A DNA stretch of 64,000 nt. Origin: Gammaproteobacteria bacterium (GTDB lineage Bacteria; Pseudomonadota; Gammaproteobacteria; SZUA-229). Made by a program: the position numbers and the translations under genes. The stretch lies in contig JAOULC010000003.1 of assembly GCA_029882215.1 (NCBI GenBank), positions 1-64,000 of the forward strand. Direction: 5' to 3'. The notes below the pieces were generated by a model, which worked only from the letters and a program-made list of their open reading frames with translations, ran no database searches and was not told the DNA's origin. Of the stretch, positions 37,188-44,864 are shown one piece after another. Numbering within the stretch: position 1 is the stretch's first letter; every line of letters begins with the position of its first letter.

Positions 37188-37733
37188 TTAAGCTTTAAGA
37201 GGTGAAAACTTTGCATTAATCTCGGCAATCTTTCGCGCCAGTGCTTTATCCTTAATGTCTTCTTTCATGCCTAAAGTCATTCCAAAAGCGATTAAAATCG
37301 GGGTTACAACAGATGAAAGTAAGCCTAAGACAGGAATAGATGCGATTAAAAAACCAGCAACTGCACCAAAGATAATACCAAAAGATGTTGACGGAAATCT
37401 CGTGAATAACTCACATATAAAGTCTACAATTTTGCGACCAACCTTTATCACAAACTCCCCAGCTTTTATTGTTGCTTTAGAAAAACTATAAAGTAACGCC
37501 TTCGTATCCGCAGACACATCCAGATTATCAATCGTTTTTTTAACTTTAGCTTCAGTCATACTCAAGACTGAAACCCAATCAATAAAGTCTTTATCGATAT
37601 TACATTCTTGCGTCTGAAATATTTCACCAGTACCAGAGTTATTTCCTTCACCTTTAACTGTCATCATTGAGCCTTTATCCATTCTGAGTGCAGATACATC
37701 TGCATTATTATTTATAAGTGATTGACTATTCAT
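37188..37733 (-). CDS. Hypothetical membrane protein, partner of the TerB-like gene
   Basis: 181 residues from the ATG at 37733. A polar N-terminus (MNSQSLINNN; residues 1-70) precedes helices with Lys/Ile-rich faces and a hydrophobic hairpin (about 118-158: FGIIFGAVAGFLIASIPVLG, then SSVVTPILIAFGMTLG). This resembles the glycine-rich membrane segment of the downstream TerB-like protein, so the two may sit together in the membrane. I recognise no family. Gene distance is 4 nt, indicating co-translation. Confidence 0.55.
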   Translation of the reverse strand: MNSQSLINNNADVSALRMDKGSMMTVKGEGNNSGTGEIFQTQECNIDKDFIDWVSVLSMTEAKVKKTIDNLDVSADTKALLYSFSKATIKAGEFVIKVGRKIVDFICELFTRFPSTSFGIIFGAVAGFLIASIPVLGLLSSVVTPILIAFGMTLGMKEDIKDKALARKIAEINAKFSPLKA

Positions 37734-38009
37734 CAATCCTATACCAACTAAAGCCCTATTCTTAATTCTTACTATAAAATGCCCCTGATTGCTCTAAGAA
37801 CAACTTTTGCTTTGCAAACAGCGGACTTATTTATTACCGAAAAAGCACCAGAGCGAGCACTATTTAACCATATATCACACAAATCGCTTTTTATGCCTCC
37901 ACCTTTTACGCACTTAGGCAGAGCCAGATCTTTTTAACCAGCTAATAGTTATATTTATCTAGTTGCTCTAGTCAATACATACCGATTCTAATTAACATGA
38001 TAATTATAT

Positions 38010-38037
38010 TTGATAAAGCTTAAATGAATAGAATAAT
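38010..38037 (+). promoter_or_regulatory. Sigma-70-type promoter candidate
   Basis: TTGATA (38010-38015) and AATAAT (38032-38037) are 16 nt apart, about 45 nt upstream of the lipoprotein start. The -10 lies within the Fur-like palindrome. Confidence 0.5.
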
Positions 38038-38044
38038 TCTCATT
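38026..38044. promoter_or_regulatory. Fur-box-like palindrome
   Basis: GAATAGAAT-A-ATTCTCATT. The right half is a perfect match to the common Fur half-site ATTCTCATT, and the left half matches 6 of 9 positions of its mirror. Overlap with the -10 element would suit iron-dependent repression. This is inference from the sequence pattern only. Confidence 0.4.
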
Positions 38045-38080
38045 ATAATTTAAATGAAAAGCAAAATTTTGGAGATATTT

Positions 38081-38671
38081 ATGTTTAATATAAAAAACTT
38101 AATTGTAGCCTCGGCAGCAACGATGCTCTTAAATGGCTGCGCTAGCAACAGCGACAGCATTTCGTCAGCAATATCAGTTTTGTCCATATCCGGTGCAATG
38201 GTCAGCCTTGATGGTACATATGACACAGGTTGTGTTGACCGGTCTTTGGAAGGAGGCAGTGGTTATTATAGAGACACTACCATCATTTCAGGCAACATAT
38301 TATCCAACTCGGGAGCTGAATACAGTGACTCAGCCTGTACACTAGACGAAGTACCCGGCGCACTGACAGGTTCAATTGCTGTAACAGGGACAACAGCAAT
38401 TACTGGCTGGACTGGCGCTGGCGACATGACCGGTGCCTTTATACCGGAAGCGGCCGATGGTTCAGGTCCGATAGGTACGTCAGAGTCAGTTACAACACTT
38501 GCAGTAACTGTATCTTCTGCAACAGGATATAACGCTGGCATTCCTGCTAACTTTGCAGCACCAATCTTTTTTGTAGTAGATGATACAGGCGCTAAGAAAG
38601 TACTCTATGAAGATGATGATTATTTCAGTGGATCCACGTTGGCAAATAATATTGCGAAAACTGAAATATAA
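38081..38671 (+). CDS. Hypothetical lipoprotein
   Basis: 196 residues from the ATG at 38081 (MFNIKNLIVA), chosen because GGAG lies 7 nt upstream; an upstream in-frame ATG at 38054 has no such site. The lipobox LLNGC places the lipidated Cys near residue 19. The mature part is rich in Gly, Ser, Thr and Ala with four more Cys-poor beta-like segments and two cysteines (TGCVD, SACTLDE) that could form a disulphide. No family is recognised. Confidence 0.6.
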   Translation: MFNIKNLIVASAATMLLNGCASNSDSISSAISVLSISGAMVSLDGTYDTGCVDRSLEGGSGYYRDTTIISGNILSNSGAEYSDSACTLDEVPGALTGSIAVTGTTAITGWTGAGDMTGAFIPEAADGSGPIGTSESVTTLAVTVSSATGYNAGIPANFAAPIFFVVDDTGAKKVLYEDDDYFSGSTLANNIAKTEI

Positions 38672-38712
38672 CTTGAGCATTTAAGATCATTTAATTTTAA
38701 ATGGCCAAAACG

Positions 38713-38785
38713 GACATCCATCTTAGAAGACACCGGAATATACAGTAATGTCGGTTAATTCTGGTCTCTTCTTAAAATGGGTGTC
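38713..38785. repeat. Long imperfect inverted repeat
   Basis: Arms of about 27 nt (38713-38739 and 38758-38785) pair at roughly four in five positions, starting GACATCCAT and ending ATGGGTGTC. It lies between the convergent lipoprotein and mrr genes. Could be a terminator or a small mobile-repeat remnant. Confidence 0.5.
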
Positions 38786-38819
38786 TTGGGGCGAGCGTCG
38801 TAACACTCATCCGGTTACG

Positions 38820-39755
38820 TTAATCATCTTGCATCTTATCCCAGAAATCACTATCCATCCGTTTAATGATTACAGATTGCTCAGTTTGCATTCCTAGATC
38901 ATAGTCATAAATAAACTCTGCTAATCTTGCACCATCTATAAGAACCACGTTAGTTGAACCATTCAAGTTATCGGCATATTCAATCGCTGCCTTTGAGTAA
39001 GAAGATGTAGTTATGAAAACACCTTTATTAGACTGTGCAACTGCTAAAGCGCCTACAAATTTTTGAACATCTTCCCGGCCAATTACGCTGTCACGCTTAT
39101 ACCGTTTAGCCTGGATATGTATCCGTCCTAACCCCAGTACATCCTCTTTTATAATCCCATCAATTCCACCATCGTTAGACTGTTGTGTAACTTGACCAGC
39201 ATTTTTTACGACACCGCCATAGCCCATTTTTTCTAATAGTCTAACAACCAGTCTTTCGAATTCGTAAGGTTTCTTACTTAAAATTGTATCCAGAATATCT
39301 TCATATACATTATCACGTATATTTTGAGCCGCTTGATTTAGTGCTTCATCAGGTGTCACTTCAGAGTTTAATACAGGACCTGGCTCTACACTATCATCGG
39401 CTTCCTTATTCGCCTTTCTTTGAGCATCATGCTCTGTAATTTTTCCTTTTACATGTGCTTTAATTTCATCTTTTTTTCCTACCAATGAAAGACCGACCTT
39501 TGTTATTTCACAATATCCGCGCTTAGGTCGTTCAATTAGTTTTGATATTGCGAGATAGCTTAATGCCCAGCCAATACGATCTAAAAAAACACGTCCATTA
39601 CCAGACTCATATTCAGTATTCTTTTCTTCTTCAGTTAAATCGAAATATTTAGCCAGTGGATCTTCTAATGACTTCCATTCAAGCATACCAATATTTGGCT
39701 TTGCCAGCTCAGCAAGAACAGCAGGCATAATTTCATCATATTTTGGCACCGACAC
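38820..39755 (-). CDS. mrr: Mrr-type restriction endonuclease
   Basis: A type IV-like endonuclease (311 residues from a GTG at 39755 giving MSVPKYDEIM, close to the N-terminus of E. coli Mrr; GGAG lies upstream). The N-terminal Mrr_N winged-helix domain spans about 1-90. The C-terminal catalytic domain has FERLVVRLLEKMGYGG, the acidic DGGIDG and the QAKRYK motif (PD-(D/E/Q)xK type), then GVFITTSSYS. Mrr cleaves methylated foreign DNA, and no methyltransferase gene accompanies it, as expected. It lies between convergent and co-directional accessory genes. Confidence 0.88.
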   Translation of the reverse strand: MSVPKYDEIMPAVLAELAKPNIGMLEWKSLEDPLAKYFDLTEEEKNTEYESGNGRVFLDRIGWALSYLAISKLIERPKRGYCEITKVGLSLVGKKDEIKAHVKGKITEHDAQRKANKEADDSVEPGPVLNSEVTPDEALNQAAQNIRDNVYEDILDTILSKKPYEFERLVVRLLEKMGYGGVVKNAGQVTQQSNDGGIDGIIKEDVLGLGRIHIQAKRYKRDSVIGREDVQKFVGALAVAQSNKGVFITTSSYSKAAIEYADNLNGSTNVVLIDGARLAEFIYDYDLGMQTEQSVIIKRMDSDFWDKMQDD

Positions 39756-39926
39756 TTTCTTACATCTCCAACAATACAATACGGTTCATACTTCTTACTC
39801 CACGGGTAAATCGAATACCCACATTAGGAAACATTAGAAAAAACAGTCGTTTCGGCTAGTCATAGATCTCCTTAGTAAGGGTAACCTAACAAGCGAGATC
39901 TCAAACTTAATCACCAATTAAAAGAC

Positions 39927-39944
39927 GCAGGTTATTAAACCTGC
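39927..39944 (-). terminator. Terminator overlapping the symporter stop codon
   Basis: GCAGGTT-N4-AACCTGC includes the TAA stop in its loop, followed on the transcribed strand by GTCTTTTAATT. A compact rho-independent-like terminator for the symporter gene. Confidence 0.6.
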
Positions 39945-41350
39945 TTACTTTGCCCTTGTCCACTCTGAAAAAAAATGCCTGCATATAAAACAATGATGCC
40001 AGTCAAAATACCTGGCAGGCCTTCATAAACCATTTCTTGCAGACCAAGTAAACGCCAAATGAGAGCAACTGAAAAACCAGCAAGGATTGCGATAATACTG
40101 ATAAATTGTGATGGCTGCTTAGCAAAACATAAAAATATTAACAACGGTACAAACGCACTGGCCAAGCCCGACCAGGCCATGATCACCATACTAAAAACAC
40201 TTTGATTATTCGACAGTGCAATTAAAAGCGCGATGCCGGTAATCATTATGGTTGCCAACTTTAACAGCCAGGTTTTCTCAATGTTGTGAGGCAGAATGTC
40301 GTGAGTGATAGCCGCAGAACAGCTCAATACCAATGAGTCTGCTGTCGACATGGTAGCTGCAAAAATACCCGCCAGAATTAACCCCACAAGAACCGATGGC
40401 AGTAACTGTTGCGCCATAAGTGGCAGTGCTAGCTCCGCATCAAACGACCCTGTATCGGACAAATAAAGGCGAGAAAGCAATCCGACACCTGTCGCCATGC
40501 CGTAGAAGAGCGTAAACCATAAGTAATACCAAACCTTCGCCTGACGCATACTTGCTAAGTCATTTAGTGCCATAAAACGCACCATGATGTGGGGCTGACC
40601 AATAACGGATAAGCCTGCGAATAGCCAGCTCACAATAAACAATGCAGCGCCAATCCAGCCGGAAAATACCAGGTCTTTTGGCAGCCAGTCCATAAATCCT
40701 TTCACGCCGTTCAACTGCGCAAGCGATTCAGATAAACCTCCCAGGTTAAAGACAGCTACAAACAAAAGTACTCCCATTGCAAAAATCATAACAATAGACT
40801 GGGCTGCATCAGTCCAGATCGATGCGCGAATTCCGCCCGCAAAACAATACAGACTGACAAGTACAGCGCCGGCAACTGCACCCGACCATAAAGGCCATTC
40901 CAGTAGCACGTGCAGTGCTTTGCCCCCGGCTACGAGCTGAGCAGATGCATAGGTTAACAAAAACAATAAGGAGATTATTCCAATCAGGCGCTGAACAGAA
41001 GAGTGTTTTTGACCATACCAATTACTGAGCACGCCGGCATAACTGACTTCACCACTCGCGCTGGTTGCGCTACGTAAACGTTTGTGTACATACAACGAAG
41101 CAAGGAAATCACCAGCGATCCAGCCGATCATCAACCAAATGGAAGCAAGTCCAGTCGCATAAGTATAACCAATAACACCGATAAACATATAGCCGCTATT
41201 ATTGGTTGCCACTGCCGATAAACCGACTAACCAGGGACGCACGTTGCCACTGGCCAGATAGTAGTCTTCTTTGGTACCGCGGCTGAACCAGACAGACGAC
41301 AAACCAATTAATGTAAACAGCAACAAAAACCCAATAAATGAATAAACCAT
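39935..41350 (-). CDS. Sodium:solute symporter (SSS family, PutP-like)
   Basis: 471 residues from the ATG at 41350 (MVYSFIGFLL). About 12-13 transmembrane helices. The SSS signatures are visible: LSAVATNNSGYMFIGVIG near helix 2 (sodium-site region), SYAGVLSNWYG, GGIRASIWTDAAQSIVMI, and AGIFAATMSTADSLVL in the helix 8-9 region. Sodium/proline symport is the nearest functional match, but the substrate is not certain. It appears to be a single-gene unit. Confidence 0.85.
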   Translation of the reverse strand: MVYSFIGFLLLFTLIGLSSVWFSRGTKEDYYLASGNVRPWLVGLSAVATNNSGYMFIGVIGYTYATGLASIWLMIGWIAGDFLASLYVHKRLRSATSASGEVSYAGVLSNWYGQKHSSVQRLIGIISLLFLLTYASAQLVAGGKALHVLLEWPLWSGAVAGAVLVSLYCFAGGIRASIWTDAAQSIVMIFAMGVLLFVAVFNLGGLSESLAQLNGVKGFMDWLPKDLVFSGWIGAALFIVSWLFAGLSVIGQPHIMVRFMALNDLASMRQAKVWYYLWFTLFYGMATGVGLLSRLYLSDTGSFDAELALPLMAQQLLPSVLVGLILAGIFAATMSTADSLVLSCSAAITHDILPHNIEKTWLLKLATIMITGIALLIALSNNQSVFSMVIMAWSGLASAFVPLLIFLCFAKQPSQFISIIAILAGFSVALIWRLLGLQEMVYEGLPGILTGIIVLYAGIFFQSGQGQSKQV

Positions 41351-42260
41351 CAATATTTTCCCAACTAAATAATAAATAAACCGCTCAGAGTAGACCTTTC
41401 CGGCATAACAGACATGCTTCAAAGGCTATAAAGTATCAAACTAATTCTGATAAGCCAAACCAGACGGCGGTCTTAGTAAACACTAAGATAAATAATTTTT
41501 AACTAATTATGGTTTTTTCTTAGTATAGGTATGCCGATAAGGGTGGTTAAAAAACATTCATTCATCAACACATCATTAAATTTCGTCAGCCTGAAAAGCA
41601 AAGCGCCTTCAGGCATCAGCAATAACAATGTTTCAAAAAATAAATAGCCTGACAATACCGCTTCATTCCAGGGACGATGTGTCACGCCGGATGGCGACAC
41701 CGCATTCGAATTTACTGTGATGATATTTTAGAGTCATTTTTTATCATGCATTATTATAAGTTGCTTGTGGTGGATGGCGCTGTCGCTTATCCAGTCTACC
41801 TGCTAACAGCAGCGCTTTTTTTGGCAGAGAGATTGATACATTTTTTTCTGAAATGTATTTAATCGTTATATTGATCAGGCACTGCCACAGGTTAAGCCTG
41901 AAACAGCTACATTAATTAGACATTAATTTGCCATAAACTCATAACACCAAAACCTGATCAGATCTGCCTTAAGCCAGTTCGAATGGTATTTAGAAGACTC
42001 TCAGATAGTCATATCATTGCTGCATGTTAAAGTGTCAGTCTTAATGTCTCTTATTGCCGGTTGATTTTCATACACCCGCAACAAAATACCATTTTACCGA
42101 TCTATTGAGAAGCAACAGGGACAGGCTCGACATAACGATGAATCTGTGAGAACAGGATGAATTGGTTACTTATGAAAAGTTTTAAACGCTGTAAGCTAAG
42201 CAAGCCAGGTAAAGTTAGTTTTAATAACCGTACCTACGCTCTGCATTGTCTTAAGTAAAT
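41351..42260. other. About 0.9-kb region without a convincing gene
   Basis: AT-rich sequence between the leftward symporter and a leftward lipoprotein pseudogene. Open frames of 60-65 codons (41503-41700 minus, 41677-41862 plus) have no recognisable features. A small basic ORF (42157-42258 plus) is noted separately. Possibly decayed coding DNA. Confidence 0.5.
42157..42258 (+). CDS. Possible small basic protein
   Basis: 33 codons from ATG (MNWLLMKSFKRCKLSKPGK...) to TAA, with an internal in-frame ATG at 42172. The product would be Lys/Arg-rich with two Cys. Only a weak AACAGG precedes the ATG. No family is recognised, and the short length makes chance likely. Confidence 0.2.
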   Translation: MNWLLMKSFKRCKLSKPGKVSFNNRTYALHCLK

Positions 42261-42871
42261 TTAATTAAGTGTTAAGACGGGTATCGAGAATGGTGTAGAA
42301 ACAGTGCCAACGTAAGTACCATTAGCTGTATATGAAGAACTTGCTGCCCCACCATTGATAGGATCTTCAATGAACTCCTCAAAACTATAAACCGTTGAAG
42401 AATTTGCTGTATCCAAGGTATATTCGGCAGAATTAAGGTTGGCCGTATTCCAAATATTAATTAGCGGGTAAAACTGACCGGTTACACTGCCAGCTGGAAT
42501 ATTTATATTAACAACAAGCATTGTTGCATCGGTGGCTGTTTTAGCTGTTGTGGTTGTAGCAAGTCTTCCCTGTCCACTAGGTTGTGATGGCATTTGTTCA
42601 AAAGTAATCGAGCTAAAATTACTTGTATCAATAGTATCTGTGCCACCAGCAATGGTTAATGTCACAATAATACCGGCAGCAGCAGATGCTGTGAACGTGT
42701 TTAAATCTAAAACGGGAGCGGCAGATAAACAAGGTGATTGACAATTTAACGGATCAACACCTGAAACAGGAGCATCATTACTACTGCTACAGGCAGAGGT
42801 TAGAACCGTGATCGCAACAAGTGTTAGCAGTTGAATCTTATGTTGACGGGGCTGTTGCTTGTTGTTGACAC
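42261..42871 (-). pseudogene. Frameshifted lipoprotein gene
   Basis: A leftward frame encodes a lipobox signal (LLTLVAITVLTSAC, lipid Cys codon at 42789-42791) and a Ser/Thr/Ala-rich beta-type domain ending in FSIPVLTLN. No ATG, GTG or TTG exists in this frame upstream of the lipobox before a stop. A GTG at 42871 with AAAGGATG upstream starts a different frame (MSTTSNSPVN), which would run into the lipobox frame if one base were added near 42845. This looks like a one-base deletion, or a sequencing error, or a rare ATT start. Function unknown. Confidence 0.6.
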
Positions 42872-43260
42872 TTAACTCATCCTTTAGATTTATTATTCTT
42901 ATAGATATGTATCGCTTATTTCGATACTACCCCAAGTCCCTTTGTATTTATACTGCTAAGTTTCTGTTTTTTATTAAAAATTTGTAGATTGAGTTTTTTC
43001 GCTATACCATACTGCCAGCTTAAGAAAGCTTGAAACCTCTAAATTCTGAAACTACTAGAGGCTTTCTTTATATAAGCCTAAAAACATACGGCTGAGAATG
43101 TTTGAGTATTGATTTTATAATCCATTAAAGCCAGTATTATTGCGTTTGAGTTTACCACTCTCTTAAATGCAGCCCTCGGCACCATAGTACAGGCCGACTT
43201 TAATAAAAAAGCCCGGCTCATAATGGGATAACAATAATTATAAAATCAGGGAATACCATA
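42872..43260. other. Divergent region before the LpxR-like gene
   Basis: About 389 nt with one hairpin (43022-43068) and no ORF. AGGGAAT near 43247-43253 is the ribosome-binding site of the next gene. Confidence 0.5.
43022..43068. other. Two-part stem-loop
   Basis: Outer arms AAGAAAG / CTTTCTT and inner arms CCTCTA / TAGAGG form a branched or bulged stem. The right arm is followed by TTATATAAG. It could be a terminator for a short rightward transcript or chance; no transcript is evident. Confidence 0.3.
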
Positions 43261-44328
43261 ATGAAAAATAATAAATATATTATTGCTGTATTGTTTTATA
43301 TCTGTTCTGCAAACGCACTTTCTGGGCAGGAAAAGGACAGCTTTTACTGGTCGTCTATATCCAGTTACCACGTCGACCAGGATCTTCTGGCTGGTGAATA
43401 CAATGAAGACCGGAACTATACAATGGGCGTTACACTGGTATGGGCCGGTGATATCAGTCGAGACCATATTCTGAGCACTCATAGTTTTTTAAACGCTCTT
43501 GACCGCTATTTAGGGATCACTACAACTCCATCGAGTGCCAGTGTGAGCCTTGGGGTAACGGCTTTTACACCGGATAATTTACAGGATAGCAGCCCGATAT
43601 TTACTGATCGCCCTTATTCTTCGCTATTATTTTCAAGCAGTTCTCAGGTATACAAACGAAGCGATACCTTTGCCACAGAGAGTTCTCTTACGCTGGGAGT
43701 TTTAGGTTTGCCGATTGCCGAAGTGGTGCAGACAGCTATTCACGTTGTTAGCCGCTTTCTACGGAATAGAGACAGACCTTATAATCCAGAAGGCTGGGAT
43801 CATCAAATATCAAATGGCGGCGAACCTACCTTTAAGTACACCTGGACAGCTTATCAGTATTTACCTGTCGCTAAATATTTTGATGCTGCTTTATCCTTTG
43901 ACGGCTCATTTGGTTATTACACTAATGTCAGTGCCGGTGCCGGTATGCGGCTTGGTAAGTTTAATGACAGGGATAAATTCTGGAATATTATTAAACTTCA
44001 AGACCCTCAGTCGGATGCTAATAAAATGCTAAGCAACCGCTCGCTTGCAAAAATGATTGCGCCCGAAGAGATTTATTTTAGCGCCGGCTATCGTCAACGA
44101 TATGTCGAATATAATGCTTTATTACAATGTCAGGTGGGAGACTCTGATGTTTGTCTGGATGCCAGTGATATAGAAAATAATATAGAAGAAATATCATTAG
44201 CGATAACTTATACACCGGTGGATAGTGGTACCTGGTCAGTAAATTGTAACAAACGCAGTTCTGAACATAAATTAGCAGACGCGCGAGATCATCGCTGGTG
44301 TGGCATCAATTACTATCGACTATTCTGA
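43261..44328 (+). CDS. LpxR-like outer-membrane lipid A deacylase (DUF2219)
   Basis: 355 residues with a signal peptide (cleavage near ANALSG, about residue 20) and an outer-membrane barrel ending in aromatic residues (INYYRLF). LpxR-family blocks are present: NYTMGVTLVW (residues 52-61), AFTPDNLQDSSPIFTDRPYSSLL (about 101-123) and the helix with the probable catalytic His, VVQTAIHVV (H161), then GWDHQISN. LpxR removes the 3'-acyloxyacyl chain of lipid A. Assignment to the family is firm, but activity on lipid A is inferred. Confidence 0.78.
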   Translation: MKNNKYIIAVLFYICSANALSGQEKDSFYWSSISSYHVDQDLLAGEYNEDRNYTMGVTLVWAGDISRDHILSTHSFLNALDRYLGITTTPSSASVSLGVTAFTPDNLQDSSPIFTDRPYSSLLFSSSSQVYKRSDTFATESSLTLGVLGLPIAEVVQTAIHVVSRFLRNRDRPYNPEGWDHQISNGGEPTFKYTWTAYQYLPVAKYFDAALSFDGSFGYYTNVSAGAGMRLGKFNDRDKFWNIIKLQDPQSDANKMLSNRSLAKMIAPEEIYFSAGYRQRYVEYNALLQCQVGDSDVCLDASDIENNIEEISLAITYTPVDSGTWSVNCNKRSSEHKLADARDHRWCGINYYRLF

Positions 44329-44864
44329 GATTAAGATCTAAATTGCCCCCTGTTGGTTGACTGGTTTTAAGCATTATTACAATGAGCCAATTAAAAATCC
44401 CTTTAGTGGTTGCTCACTTGATCAATTAATACACATTAAAAATTCGCTATTTTCGTTGCGCTGGCTAAAAAACAACCGTCTTCAGGCTATTAGACCTTAT
44501 AAAATAGAAGACTATGAAATAGATATTGTCTACAATGTGCGCTATAAGGGATAACTACTATCTAGTTGCTGGTTACTCTTGCTGTCGAGTCAACTATCTA
44601 CGCTCAAATATCGGAACTGAGGATCGAAAACGTCACGTTTAGGGACTGACGCTTAAAGCCTTATGTTTTACGGTTTATTATTGAGTGGATTTGTCGAGCA
44701 CAGAGAGATCGGATCACTAGAGTAAGGACAGTAAACAAACGACTGAGTGGTTTGTTTGCAACAAAACTACGATTTGACTGTTGCTGTATGCCTTAACCCC
44801 CGGGTTTTATGTGCATGTCGGTGAGCAGTACATAATCACATCACAAGAGTAAAAGGGGAAATAA
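44329..44864. other. About 0.5-kb control region before the HAAT ABC operon
   Basis: A 65-codon frame with only a TTG start (44357-44554) is the single open frame and shows no recognisable features. A perfect 8-bp inverted repeat lies at 44733-44757. The strong Shine-Dalgarno sequence AAAAGGGGAAA precedes the first operon gene. Confidence 0.5.
44733..44757. promoter_or_regulatory. Inverted repeat AAACAAAC-N9-GTTTGTTT
   Basis: Perfect 8-bp arms with a 9-nt centre, 107 nt upstream of the binding-protein gene. Candidate operator for the transporter operon; no regulator gene is adjacent. Confidence 0.4.

Larger units (their letters stand above)
37734..38080. other. AT-rich divergent region upstream of a lipoprotein gene
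   Basis: About 347 nt without an ORF, separating the leftward TerB-like pair from the rightward lipoprotein gene. The right end carries a promoter and a Fur-like palindrome; nothing else was recognised. Confidence 0.5.

Noticed and set aside
41503-41862. Two overlapping frames of 60-65 codons on opposite strands
   Set aside because: No ribosome-binding site, no recognisable motif, composition like chance frames.
41960-42000. GTTCGAAT motif resembling a tRNA T-loop
   Set aside because: Flanks do not pair as a T-stem and no acceptor stem or anticodon arm surrounds it.
44357-44554. 65-codon frame with TTG start
   Set aside because: Only a TTG start without a ribosome-binding site, and no family resemblance; kept only as part of the intergenic note.
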